DNA from: Imperialibacter sp965651695
GTDB taxonomy: Bacteria > Bacteroidota > Bacteroidia > Cytophagales > Cyclobacteriaceae
Assembly (NCBI GenBank): GCA_965651695.1
Contig: CBFGTI010000004.1
Location: 25,120-89,119, forward strand
Length of the DNA stretch: 64,000 nt
Direction of reading: 5' to 3'
Shown here in pieces: positions 1 through 8,591 of the stretch. The notes under the pieces are model-generated. The model was given only the letters and a program-made list of their open reading frames with translations. It was not told the DNA's origin and did no database searches. The translations under genes were made by a program, and so were the position numbers. The first letter of the stretch is position 1. Every line of letters starts with the position of its first letter.

Positions 1-450
1 CTCCTGGTTGATGCGGTTGTTAAGCTCGATTTTGGAGTCGAGCGAGGAAAGAACTGAAGCGATATTGTGTTGATCATCCTTATTAAGGATCGGGATAAGT
101 ACTTCGTGAAGATCGTTTCTATTGATTCCGGGTACGGTGCTTTTCGCGGCGGTCTGCAAATTTCCCAGACAAGAAAGCAGGTAGTAGATATACTTCGGAC
201 TGTTACCATTAAAATCTGTTACATACAACGCTGTGTTGTGAGGCCAATATTTTCCGGTCACATAATATGGAGTTCCTAGCGTGCCGTAGCGCCCAATAAC
301 AACTCCCTCGCCGTCTAGCTTATACCTATTATGATATCCTGAAATACCAGAGGAGCTAATTATGGGATATTTCCCATCCTCCCTTTCGTACGAGGGTAAA
401 TCATACCCTCTCTTAAAATTCACCACATCACCTAACCTTTTATACGCCAT
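1..450 (-). CDS. hsdS: Type I restriction-modification specificity subunit HsdS (partial, 5' part)
   Basis: The first 150 residues of a DNA-recognition (S) subunit; the rest lies beyond the window start. It begins MAYKRLGDVVNFKRGYDLPS, the usual start of a target-recognition domain, and contains GRYGTLG and TVPGINRNDL followed by a conserved-region helix (SVLSSLDSKIELNNRINQE), all typical of HsdS. The family sets the sequence specificity of the HsdM/HsdR complex. The ATG lies at 450 and overlaps the end of hsdM by 11 bases, so the two are probably translationally coupled. Whether the gene is intact cannot be judged here. Confidence 0.9.
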   Translation of the reverse strand, partial: MAYKRLGDVVNFKRGYDLPSYEREDGKYPIISSSGISGYHNRYKLDGEGVVIGRYGTLGTPYYVTGKYWPHNTALYVTDFNGNSPKYIYYLLSCLGNLQTAAKSTVPGINRNDLHEVLIPILNKDDQHNIASVLSSLDSKIELNNRINQE

Positions 451-2077
451 GATGTAATTTTAATCCCTTCAACTGCTTTTCAATTTCGATTTCCAAACCC
501 CGGGATTCTGAAAAGAGCCCGCTTAAGTTCTGGAGACGGCTGTCCAACTGCTCATCAAATTCCTCGCTCGTAATATCCAAATGCTCAATCTTCACCTCAA
601 AGTACTGTCCGGCGCTGAAGCTATAGTTTTTGTGCTGTATGTCGTCGTAGCCAACCACCACAGAAAAGTCATCAACCGCTTTCTTTTGATTGAATGTATA
701 GATGATTCGATCTTCTTCAGCTTCCGAAAGCACGGTTTTTTGATTCACCTCATCCATTTTTATCAAAGTTCCAAGCTTTGACGCATCCATTAAAACTACT
801 TTGTCGCAGCTGGTTCGGTCTAAGAATAAGATTGATACATTAGTGCCTGTTGTAGCAAATATGTTGCTGGGCATACTTACTACACCGGCCAGCATGCGGC
901 GTTCTACCAATTGTTCACGTATCCTGCGGTCAATCCGGTTGGGAGCTGTGATAAAGCCCGTAGGTACTACTACAGCGGCCTTGCCTTTCGACCCAAGCAC
1001 GTGCATGATGTGCTGCAAGAAGCACTGGTAAATAGCCATTTTCTTCTTGTCCTTTTTCGGAACTTTTGGCACGCCGGCAAAGAACCGCTCATGATTTTCT
1101 TTGCTATCCAGTTGCTCACGGTATTCACTGAAATCCAGCTTGAACGGGGGATTTGAAACGATATAGTCAAATTTCTGCAGGCTGCCATTTTTGTCCTTGT
1201 GGTAGGGATCGGTGAGTGTATTGCCCTGGATGATGTTCTGAATGGAGTGCACGAGGTTGTTCAGGATCAGGTTGAGCCGCAAGAGACTGGACGACTTCTG
1301 GCTGATATCCTGCGAATAGATGGTACACTTGTCTTCGCCTATAGCATGGGCCAGGTTCATGAGCAAGGTACCGCTACCTGCACTGGGGTCATAACAGGTC
1401 ACGTTTTTTACGTCTTCGGTCACCATAATCTTCGCCATTATCTTGGCTACGGCGTGTGGGGTAAAATATTCGGCATACTTGCCGCCGCTGTTGCTGTTGT
1501 AATCTTTGATGAGGTACTCGAAGATGGTGGCGTAAAAATCGTACTTTTCGCCGAAGATATGTTCGAAGCTGAAATTGGTGAGCTTGTTGATGATAGCACG
1601 GCAAAAGGCATCCCGCTTCGAGCCATCAGATATGTAGTCGCTCAGCCTGTCGAACAATATCACTTTTGCCCCTCCTTCGGTCTTAACTGAGAAAATCTCG
1701 TTGTTCTGCATGGCGATATCCCGCAAGGTATCGTCAAATGTCTTGGCGAAATCGCCTTTATTCTGCTGGTCGAACAGGTGGGAAATAAAATGAACAGGCT
1801 TCAGTCGGGCCACATCTGCGCTAAGCTGCAGCGTAAGCATCTCGTAGTCCTCTTCTTTATAGGTAGCCAGCATCTTTGCCCAATCGTCGGTTTCGGCAAA
1901 AGCAGGCTCCAGCTTTTTTAATTCATAAGCAAACTTGTCGTTTAAAAACTTATAGAGAAACACCTGCGTGATGATCTTGAATTCGTTGCCATCGTTGCCA
2001 AGGCCATAGTTGGCGCAGATTCCCTTCAACTCATCAATCAGCTGCTTGGTCTTGGTTTGAAAATCCTGTGTGGTCAT
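440..2077 (-). CDS. hsdM: Type I restriction-modification DNA methyltransferase subunit HsdM
   Basis: Adenine N6-methyltransferase of a type I system, 545 residues, the usual length. The N-terminal helical HsdM domain spans roughly residues 8-160. The SAM-binding motif DPSAGSGTLL is at 230-239, preceded by EYFTPHAVAKIM, and the catalytic motif IV NPPF is at 309-312. It would methylate host DNA at the site chosen by HsdS and is needed in the restriction complex. It overlaps hsdR by 4 bases (ATGA) and hsdS by 11 bases, forming one operon in the order hsdR-hsdM-hsdS. All key motifs look intact. Confidence 0.96.
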   Translation of the reverse strand: MTTQDFQTKTKQLIDELKGICANYGLGNDGNEFKIITQVFLYKFLNDKFAYELKKLEPAFAETDDWAKMLATYKEEDYEMLTLQLSADVARLKPVHFISHLFDQQNKGDFAKTFDDTLRDIAMQNNEIFSVKTEGGAKVILFDRLSDYISDGSKRDAFCRAIINKLTNFSFEHIFGEKYDFYATIFEYLIKDYNSNSGGKYAEYFTPHAVAKIMAKIMVTEDVKNVTCYDPSAGSGTLLMNLAHAIGEDKCTIYSQDISQKSSSLLRLNLILNNLVHSIQNIIQGNTLTDPYHKDKNGSLQKFDYIVSNPPFKLDFSEYREQLDSKENHERFFAGVPKVPKKDKKKMAIYQCFLQHIMHVLGSKGKAAVVVPTGFITAPNRIDRRIREQLVERRMLAGVVSMPSNIFATTGTNVSILFLDRTSCDKVVLMDASKLGTLIKMDEVNQKTVLSEAEEDRIIYTFNQKKAVDDFSVVVGYDDIQHKNYSFSAGQYFEVKIEHLDITSEEFDEQLDSRLQNLSGLFSESRGLEIEIEKQLKGLKLHHGV

Positions 2078-5000
2078 ATCGCTCTTCCGTAAAATTCATC
2101 CATATATTCCTTTGTAATGAGTCCGTTTACATATTTCGCGGCATTTACATCGAGGGGTATGCCAGCCCCGTTTTTAAACCTCCTAATGACATACGGCATG
2201 GTCATTTTGTTGAAATATTCTTCATTGTCCAGCAGTCGGGTGTTTTGGAGAACGTGCATGTCGGCATCCTGTTTTACGGCCGTTAGTGCATCAAATAGCT
2301 GAAGCTGTTTTTGTGAAATGGTTCCTCGCTCAGTTAGGCGCTTGTGAATGCGTGCATATTTGGGGTCGTTGGCATATTTAGCTCTCAGGCGCTCATTTTC
2401 CCGATTCAACTCCATGGCTCGTTCATGGATCTTGCGCAGGCTCCCAATGTTCATTTTCATCTCATCCTGGGTGATTTCGCTCAGGTTTTTCTTTTTGAAG
2501 AGCCGTTCCAGTTCTTCGCGCAAAGAGATGAAATCCGGGTCCTTCTGGTCAAAATTGCTAGCCAAAGCTTCCCGGGTTTTCCTGAGGGTGTTTTTGAGCT
2601 CATCGGCAAGCACCAGTTCTTCCTCCGAAATCTTAGTGAACAGGAACAGCACGTCTTCAAGGGCTATGTTCAATAGATTACCGTTGTCTCTGCTGCTTTC
2701 CAGCGCCTCCCGTTGCGTTATCAGGGCCAAATGCCGCACCACTTCGCTGTGGAGCTGGTTCATTTTATGGAAATCCAGCTTGTCAAGCAGATCGTACTGG
2801 CCAAACAACCGAAGTAAATTGTAGAGGCTTCTGGCACTCTCCAGTGCCTTTTTTAAGGTTAGCAATAGTGGCTTGTCCTGGATTTGGCTCACCTGCCGAG
2901 AGAAGATTTCGGCATTTTGTGTATCGAATTGGAAGAGGACCTCCTTTATCTCTGCAATCTCCGTCATCACTTCTTCCCTGGACTTGAAGAGATTGGAATA
3001 ATGTTCCATTTCGTCTCCCAGCTCGGATTGAAGCTCGTCGAAGTAGGCTTTGTTGGTAGCGTCAAATTCGGACCTGATGTCTGCAAAGTCCACCACGTAG
3101 CCGTATCGGAAGTTTTTGTAAGTTCTGTTTACCCTGGTAAGCGTTTGCAGGAGGTTGTGTTGTTTTACCACGCGGGCCAAATAGATCTTTTTCAGTCGCT
3201 TTGCGTCAAAACCCGTTAATAACATGTGGTACACGAAAAGAAAATCGACCTTACCGGCTTTGAAGTCAAGCACCGCATCCTCCCTGTTTTCTTTATCGCC
3301 TACGTCGTGAAGGATTAGTATTGCGGAGCGTACCTTGTAGTTTTTCTTGTTGCTATTTCCATACACCGGTTCAGGCTCCGCTACCATCGCAAATTCTTCG
3401 TATTCCTGAAACTTGGGAACATACTTGTCAATAAAAATCCGAAACATCTCCTTGGCTTGGTCGGCACTGTCGCATACCACCATGCCCCCGATGGAAGCAT
3501 CGCCAAAAGTTTCCCGGCTTCTTTCAAAATCGGAAACAATATAGTCCAGCATTGGCTCCACAAATTTTGGATGTGCATAAACATCCATCTTTTTGATCTG
3601 CCCTTTCATCACCTCTACCTGCTTCAGCGCGGCATCCAGTAGCAGTTTGTATTGTGTGTCGATCTCTTCACGGATAAGGCGCAGGGTATACCCATCGGCA
3701 ATCGACATGTTGTAATAGTACTTATGGATATAGTCACCAAACAATGCCCGCGAATTGTAATCATTCCCTAGCAGCGGAGTTCCCGTAAGCCCGATCTTGA
3801 TCGCGTTCTTATCCGACTCGGTCAGATTTGCAAGGAAACTACCCTTTGGGTTGTAACTTCTGTGTACCTCGTCCAGAAAGTACACCCGCTGAATATTGAT
3901 GTCGTAATCTGCCTGCGAAACGACGTTCGAATCCTCCGTAAATTTTTGAATGTTCACTACTGTTATTTCTCGCCTTCCGGAGCGGTTGTGAATAGCGGTA
4001 GTTTGCTTGATGTCCTTGATAAAGTCCTGCCTGGAGTTTACAGCGTGCACTATCAATCCGCGGCTGGCAAATTCCTTAGAGGCCTGTTTGAGAAGGTCCA
4101 GGCGATCTACGATGAAGTAAAATTTGGGGATTATTCCCTTTTTCTGAAAATAGTCAGTCAGGTAATGGACTGAGTAAAAGGCCAGAGCCGTTTTACCGCT
4201 TCCCTGCGTGTGCCAAATAATGCCCTTTCTTATACCTTCATTCAGTTTTTGGGAAATAGCCCTGGTTGCAAACACCTGCGGGTAGCGCATGATGTGTTTT
4301 TCCAACCCATCAGACCCTTTCACATAAGCAATGGCATACTTCAGCATAAACGCAAGTCTTTCCCGGCAGAGTAGGGAGGTCAGGATGCGATTAGTGGGCG
4401 AGTCGGGTTCCTTATTTGTAAGAAATTCAGGATTGTGCTTGATTACTACCTTATTATTATCTCTGAGGATAAGGTTCTCAAGCGTATCATCGGGATCGGA
4501 AAGCAGCTGTCCGAGGTTGAAAACTTCCTCCTCTCTGAAATAGTTAAAGTTTGTTTCCGAATAAGACGACGTAGCATAAAAAGCGCCCTGTAGCGGATGA
4601 ATGGCATCATTATCATACTCCATATTGTTGGAGAAGATCATGAACTGGGTCGCATTGATAAACCTGCGGAATTTCTTGTTTTGTGATCGGGTGTTGATTC
4701 GATTCCGTTCGGCAATTACTCCATTTAGGTTATTTGGCTTTTTTACTTCAATAAAAACCAGCGGCATTCCATTTATCAGAAGTGTGATGTCAGGACGAAA
4801 TTCTTCCTCGCCATTGATGCAGGGCAGCTCAGTGATTACGTGGAACTGGTTTCTATCGAAATCCTCAAAATCAATCAGCTTTAGCCCTGAATTGGATACT
4901 AGGCGTTCGTGAAAGGCTTTACCCAGATCCTCGTAGTCAAGCAAAAGGGAGACTTCATCCAATAGCCGCTCGGCTTCTTTTTCCTCGAGGTCTTCGTTTA

Positions 5001-5148
5001 TGCGTAAAATGCTTTCTTTAAAAATGGATGGGAAGATGTTGGTATCCTGATTCCAGTTTGCACCTTTTGGCGATAGGTACTGATAACCCAATCTTGTCAA
5101 ATGCAGAATCGCCGGTATTTTCACCCGGGTGTCTTCGTTGAATTCCAT
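2074..5148 (-). CDS. hsdR: Type I restriction endonuclease subunit HsdR
   Basis: ATP-dependent translocase and nuclease of the type I complex, 1024 residues, normal for the family. The N-terminal PD-(D/E)xK nuclease is visible as D120 and E134-x-K136 (VFIEVKKP). The SF2 motor follows: Walker A TQGSGKT at 314-320, DEVH at 426-429, then GLTGTPLL, and later LLTGFDAKRL and TRVNRTYKNF of the second RecA lobe; the helical C-terminus contacts the methyltransferase. It is the first gene of the hsdRMS operon. About 360 bases upstream lie a dispersed repeat and the remnant of another hsdR-like gene. Catalytic residues appear intact, so the system may be functional. Confidence 0.95.
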   Translation of the reverse strand: MEFNEDTRVKIPAILHLTRLGYQYLSPKGANWNQDTNIFPSIFKESILRINEDLEEKEAERLLDEVSLLLDYEDLGKAFHERLVSNSGLKLIDFEDFDRNQFHVITELPCINGEEEFRPDITLLINGMPLVFIEVKKPNNLNGVIAERNRINTRSQNKKFRRFINATQFMIFSNNMEYDNDAIHPLQGAFYATSSYSETNFNYFREEEVFNLGQLLSDPDDTLENLILRDNNKVVIKHNPEFLTNKEPDSPTNRILTSLLCRERLAFMLKYAIAYVKGSDGLEKHIMRYPQVFATRAISQKLNEGIRKGIIWHTQGSGKTALAFYSVHYLTDYFQKKGIIPKFYFIVDRLDLLKQASKEFASRGLIVHAVNSRQDFIKDIKQTTAIHNRSGRREITVVNIQKFTEDSNVVSQADYDINIQRVYFLDEVHRSYNPKGSFLANLTESDKNAIKIGLTGTPLLGNDYNSRALFGDYIHKYYYNMSIADGYTLRLIREEIDTQYKLLLDAALKQVEVMKGQIKKMDVYAHPKFVEPMLDYIVSDFERSRETFGDASIGGMVVCDSADQAKEMFRIFIDKYVPKFQEYEEFAMVAEPEPVYGNSNKKNYKVRSAILILHDVGDKENREDAVLDFKAGKVDFLFVYHMLLTGFDAKRLKKIYLARVVKQHNLLQTLTRVNRTYKNFRYGYVVDFADIRSEFDATNKAYFDELQSELGDEMEHYSNLFKSREEVMTEIAEIKEVLFQFDTQNAEIFSRQVSQIQDKPLLLTLKKALESARSLYNLLRLFGQYDLLDKLDFHKMNQLHSEVVRHLALITQREALESSRDNGNLLNIALEDVLFLFTKISEEELVLADELKNTLRKTREALASNFDQKDPDFISLREELERLFKKKNLSEITQDEMKMNIGSLRKIHERAMELNRENERLRAKYANDPKYARIHKRLTERGTISQKQLQLFDALTAVKQDADMHVLQNTRLLDNEEYFNKMTMPYVIRRFKNGAGIPLDVNAAKYVNGLITKEYMDEFYGRAI

Positions 5149-5422
5149 TTTTGAGTAGATAGGTTAAAAAAGTAGTGTTTTGACCAGACGGTCGAAATTA
5201 ATCATTTTAAGAATATGTAAGATAACCGCTTATGTCAAAGATCAGAGATTCCATCTGGGCCGGCTGGAAACATTGAACCCAAATCACAACGGGATTTGAA
5301 ATTTCAGATTTGACATTTGATGAATCCGGTAACCCGAGATTCGGAGCAAATCAGACGCTTCATAAATCACCGGGGGGAGTGGCCGGTGAGACACACGGCC
5401 ACGGGTTGCTGTAATCGGTAAG
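5149..5422. other. Non-coding stretch upstream of hsdR, mostly a dispersed repeat
   Basis: This stretch carries the presumed promoter region of hsdRMS (about 5149-5280, no clear TAnnTTTG motif recognised) and then repeat copy 1. Short open frames here are not protein-like and match the other repeat copy in translation, so I do not call genes. Confidence 0.6.
5292..5422. repeat. Dispersed repeat, copy 1 (~131 bp)
   Basis: Near-identical over its length to 8330-8463 in the same orientation. It contains a perfect hairpin: arms GTGGCCG and CGGCCAC around the loop GTGAGACACA. The two copies bracket the RhuM/AlbA island. It ends exactly where the open frame of the hsdR-like remnant stops. A related GGCCGGTG core recurs near the right end of the window. 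Confidence 0.85.
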
Positions 5423-5515
5423 TCAAAGATCATCGATTGAAAGCAAATCACAACAGCCTTCCTGCCCCAGCAGCTCGGCAAATGCCTTTTCTAATGATGC
5501 TTCGGTGAATTTCAT
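5423..5515 (-). pseudogene. Remnant of the 5' end of a second hsdR-like gene
   Basis: An ATG at 5515, overlapping the AlbA-type gene's stop as ATGA, opens a 30-codon frame beginning MKFTEASLEKAFAELLGQEG. This resembles the N-terminus of a subgroup of type I R subunits that start with MKFTEAxLE...ELL..EGY. After about 20 codons the likeness ends and the frame stops at 5423, directly against the dispersed repeat. I infer a gene truncated by the repeat or a deletion. The first 28 bases of this start region are duplicated at 6939-6966. Confidence 0.55.
5483..5510. repeat. 28-bp direct repeat, copy 1
   Basis: Identical base for base to 6939-6966 (begins TGCCTTTTCTAATGATG, ends GGTGAAT). The pair precisely flanks the AlbA_2-type gene. 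It encodes part of the FTEASLEKA start of the hsdR-like remnant on the minus strand, so it looks like a duplication made when the AlbA gene was inserted. Confidence 0.9.
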
Positions 5516-6936
5516 TGGCGTGAAATGGCTTTTCCTTTTTCCGTCAATTTGTACTGCTGTTTACTGCTATTCGGTTTGTCGGGTATTTTCATGGCGACGA
5601 ACTGTGCATCAATAGCAGGTTGCAGATACGTTTTTCTGAAATATTCCCGATCTGAGAGACCAAGCTTTTCCTGAAGTTCTTGTCGGCTATGCTCGCCTGT
5701 GATGGCTTTCAATAGTTTTTCAACTTGCGGGGTGACTTGCGGGGTGACTTGCGGGGTGACTTGCGGGGTGACTTCATCCTGCCGGTTAGCAACATCCATT
5801 CCCGGCTGCTTTTTAGTCCCTTCTGTAGTGAAAGCCTCTGAGTGTTGAAAAAGCGTGATTTCAATACCACCATTCATTTCTCTGATCTCCGGGGCGGGCA
5901 GTCCGGCTTCTTTACATGCCTGAATGATTTTTAAAGTTCCCCGGCCCCAGGTATCAATGTATCCGGCCATAAAACAGGCTCTGGCAATTTTCGGATTTCG
6001 GGGACGCGAATTATGCTCTTTTTTCAGATCCTCCAGGCTCAGCCCATTGGGAAGAGCGCCCTCGTTCCATATAGACAGCCTGCTGTCAAACACCCTTAGC
6101 TGAACATGCGCCCCCATATATGTTCTGTGTACAAGGGCATTTAGTAACATCTCCCGAAGTGCCGCCACAGGGTAACTGTCCCTTTCTATCCGCTGCATTC
6201 CCACAAAATCGACCGGTCGAACCAGGAACTTGTTGTTTAACTGTATCTGAACCTCGTCCAGCATCCGGACAATGTTCCCCTCAACCACTTCCTGAAAGCG
6301 TAAATCGGTAGCATCAACACCAAAACGGCCGATTCTTACCTCAACATTGGGATAAAACTTCCCCGGATTTTTGCCAAAAAGCAGCAAGGCGGCACGTTTC
6401 AATTTTTTGCCTTCGGTCAATTGCAGCTTTTCCAAAACCTGGAAAACAGACAGGCCTTTGGTGGCTGGCATACGCCCCTTTTCACGGCTGTCGTCAACAA
6501 ACTTTTGCAGGCTTTGGTCATCAATGTCTTTGAGAGTGGCGCCCTCCTCCACCACATCGTCCCAGGTTTTGCCGGCCTTTTTGAGCAGAAATTCATTGAG
6601 CTCCACCCCGGTAAGTTCCATTTTGGTGCTTCCTGACCGGTAGTAATACCTTCCCCGTAATGATACCGGAACAGCGTAGGGGTTAACCTTTATTTCAATG
6701 TATTTCTTGCTCGCATCTTCCTGTAGATTAATGTCGCAGATAATACCCATGCTGTTGCGGATCTTGTTGGGAATCTCTTCCAGCAGTCTGGCGTAGTTGG
6801 CTAAATGCACCACTTTCCCTTTGTCATCCTTGCCAATATAGATAACGCCACCTATCGCATTTGCAAAACCGCATATCCATTTCAGGTAGTCGTCGTGCCA
6901 GCTTTGTTTGTATTCGATATTTTGGCGTTCGCTCAT
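5512..6936 (-). CDS. AlbA_2/Schlafen-type ATP-binding protein with C-terminal winged helix
   Basis: A 474-residue putative regulator of the AlbA_2 (Schlafen-like) family. Residues 1-125 form the AlbA_2 domain (start SERQNIEYKQSWHDDYLKW, then GGVIYIGKDDKGKV). The middle holds an HATPase_c_4-like region (REMLLNALVHRTYMG, NPKIARACFMAGYIDTWGRG). A linker of four perfect VTPQ repeats leads to a winged-helix-like end (RQELQEKLGLSDREYFRKTYL). Members are often found in defence islands, with poorly defined function. It lies 31 bases after rhuM and is flanked by a perfect 28-bp direct repeat, suggesting insertion. The function is not established. Confidence 0.85.
   Translation of the reverse strand: MSERQNIEYKQSWHDDYLKWICGFANAIGGVIYIGKDDKGKVVHLANYARLLEEIPNKIRNSMGIICDINLQEDASKKYIEIKVNPYAVPVSLRGRYYYRSGSTKMELTGVELNEFLLKKAGKTWDDVVEEGATLKDIDDQSLQKFVDDSREKGRMPATKGLSVFQVLEKLQLTEGKKLKRAALLLFGKNPGKFYPNVEVRIGRFGVDATDLRFQEVVEGNIVRMLDEVQIQLNNKFLVRPVDFVGMQRIERDSYPVAALREMLLNALVHRTYMGAHVQLRVFDSRLSIWNEGALPNGLSLEDLKKEHNSRPRNPKIARACFMAGYIDTWGRGTLKIIQACKEAGLPAPEIREMNGGIEITLFQHSEAFTTEGTKKQPGMDVANRQDEVTPQVTPQVTPQVTPQVEKLLKAITGEHSRQELQEKLGLSDREYFRKTYLQPAIDAQFVAMKIPDKPNSSKQQYKLTEKGKAISRQ
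5723..5770. repeat. Four perfect 12-bp tandem units inside the AlbA_2-type gene
   Basis: Unit ACTTGCGGGGTG repeated four times without mismatch, encoding VTPQ on the minus strand. Because the unit is 12 bases, copy-number change would alter the linker length without shifting the frame. Confidence 0.95.
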
Positions 6937-6938
6937 TG

Positions 6939-6966
6939 TGCCTTTTCTAATGATGCTTCGGTGAAT
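6939..6966. repeat. 28-bp direct repeat, copy 2
   Basis: Perfect copy of 5483-5510, located in the short gap between the RhuM stop (6968) and the AlbA_2-type start (6936). On the minus strand it could be read from GTG as VRFTEASLEKA, the start of the same hsdR-like remnant. Confidence 0.9.
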
Positions 6967-6967
6967 C

Positions 6968-7978
6968 TCACTTTTTCGGGTTCAATTTTTTGATGTCTTC
7001 TTCCAACTCCTTCAGGCTTTGCTCTTTTTCCAGTGCATTTTGAGCTATCCGGTATTTCTCGAACTCCTCCCCCGACTTTCTCAATGCCATGTCGTGGCTG
7101 ACCTTTCCGGCGTGGGTAAGTAGTTCCCTGCCGTTCAGTTGCAGAATGGCATCGAGGCGTGCTATCCAGTCTTTCATGTACATGGGAGTGCGCTGCTGCG
7201 CCATGGTTTCGGCAAATGCCAGGTACTGCTCCACCAGCAGGCCCAAAAACCGCATTTCGTCCTCATTCAGGTAGTTTTTGGCAATGCTCACCTCTGCCTT
7301 CTTAATGGAAGCAGCTTGTTTTTTGTCGTAAGAGAGCATGCCCATCAGCGGCAGGCTGGCGTCTACCCGCCTGTATACCAATTCTGCTGCTGTTTGCTGG
7401 CTTATGGCCCATAAGAGTTTGTTTTGCACTACTTTGAAAAACTCAATCGTCTTTTCATCCTTTGGGTCGTAGTCGATGCTGGTGGCGTAGATGTCTTTTA
7501 TTTTCTGGTAGAAAAACTTCTCCGAAAGGCGTATTTCCCGAATGCGCTCCTGCAGTTCGTTGAAATAGTTCATGGAACTGCCGGTTTTGAAACGGTCGTC
7601 GTTCAGCGCAAAACCTTTAATGATGTATTCCTTGAGCCGCTGCGTAGCCCATATACGAAACTGCGTGCCCTGCGGCGACTTTACCCGGTAGCCTACCGAA
7701 ATGATGACATCAAGGTTATAGCCATTTACCTCTACCTCCTGGGTTTTGCCTGCCATTGCACCGTGCTGAGTGGTAATTCGGAATTTCCGAACAACCACTT
7801 TTTCATCCAATTCGCCTTCGGCAAAAACATTTTTGATATGCTCGTTGATGGTAGATTTAGCTTTTCCAAACAAGGTGGCCATTTGGTCCTGCGTAAGCCA
7901 CACGGTTTCTTCCTCCAGGCGCACGTCTATCTTGATATTGCCATCCGGGTTTTGGTATATAAGGATTTCGCTGTTCAT
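6968..7978 (-). CDS. rhuM: RhuM family protein
   Basis: A 336-residue RhuM-type protein. The diagnostic N-terminal block is complete: LTQDQMATLFGKAKSTINEHIKNVF, then EVNGYNLDVIISVGYRV and GTQFRIWATQRLKEYIIKGF, a DNA-binding-like region. The rest is helical with a charged coiled-coil tail (KELEEDIKKLNPKK). The family was named from a Salmonella pathogenicity-island gene and is often found in mobile islands with restriction systems; its biochemical role is unknown. Its ATG overlaps the stop of a HipA-like remnant upstream, and the AlbA_2-type gene follows 31 bases downstream. Confidence 0.88.
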   Translation of the reverse strand: MNSEILIYQNPDGNIKIDVRLEEETVWLTQDQMATLFGKAKSTINEHIKNVFAEGELDEKVVVRKFRITTQHGAMAGKTQEVEVNGYNLDVIISVGYRVKSPQGTQFRIWATQRLKEYIIKGFALNDDRFKTGSSMNYFNELQERIREIRLSEKFFYQKIKDIYATSIDYDPKDEKTIEFFKVVQNKLLWAISQQTAAELVYRRVDASLPLMGMLSYDKKQAASIKKAEVSIAKNYLNEDEMRFLGLLVEQYLAFAETMAQQRTPMYMKDWIARLDAILQLNGRELLTHAGKVSHDMALRKSGEEFEKYRIAQNALEKEQSLKELEEDIKKLNPKK

Positions 7979-8199
7979 CCGTTTGATGTGTTTTCGTTTT
8001 CTAAATCTATCCCCAACATTTGATAATATTGTCCAGGTTTTCCATTGGAATGAAGTGTGGATCGGAATAGTAGGTCAATTCCTAACAGTGAACCCACCTC
8101 AGAAGCTACTATCTCGGACCAGAATTCATATTTATAATCCTTTCCTTCTTTTCTTAAGGACTCCTTGAAAAAAAGTGATAGTTGTCTTGCCAGGTGAAA
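7975..8199 (-). pseudogene. Fragment resembling a HipA-like kinase N-terminus
   Basis: The minus strand reads open from 8199 to a stop at 7975 that overlaps the rhuM start as ATGA. No ATG opens it and a stop precedes it. The reading LARQLSLFFKES then KYEFWSEIVASEVGSLLGID resembles the segment of Bacteroidota HipA-like proteins where a (K/P)FEFWSEIIAS..G..LGF motif is found. The last ~35 residues do not fit that family. I infer a decayed or chimeric remnant; similarity is judged from memory of the family. Confidence 0.4.
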
Positions 8200-8591
8200 T
8201 CAAGACCATTACCACTCGCAACTTCATGGTGGCTGTGAGGGTTCATGATAAACTATTCAGGAAAAAATTGTGTGCGGATAAAGATAGTTTTTTTGGGGAA
8301 TAATTGTGCGGCTGATCGGGGGGCAAGGTGGATTTGAATTTTCAGATTTGACATTTGATGAATCCGGTAGCCCGAGATTCGGAGCGAATTACCAGACGCT
8401 TCGCATGTCACCGGGGGGAGTGGCCGGTGAGACACACGGCCACGGGGTGCTGTATCCGGTAAGCCCAAGGTTCGCCTTCAGCGCCGTACCTGCTTCCTCA
8501 CTGGCAAGGATATTGAACCTGCTACAGCAAGCGCAGCACGACACAACCCCCGGGGTATCGTGTTGTAATGCACCTCCAAAAGCATTGATCA
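8200..8591. other. Intergenic region between the defence island and glgX
   Basis: Contains dispersed repeat copy 2 (8330-8463) and the upstream region of glgX. No convincing gene or promoter motif was found. Confidence 0.6.
8330..8463. repeat. Dispersed repeat, copy 2 (~134 bp)
   Basis: Same orientation as copy 1 at 5292-5422, with a few substitutions and a short insertion. The GTGGCCG/CGGCCAC hairpin is conserved exactly. Together the copies bound the ~3-kb segment carrying the RhuM and AlbA_2-type genes. Confidence 0.85.
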
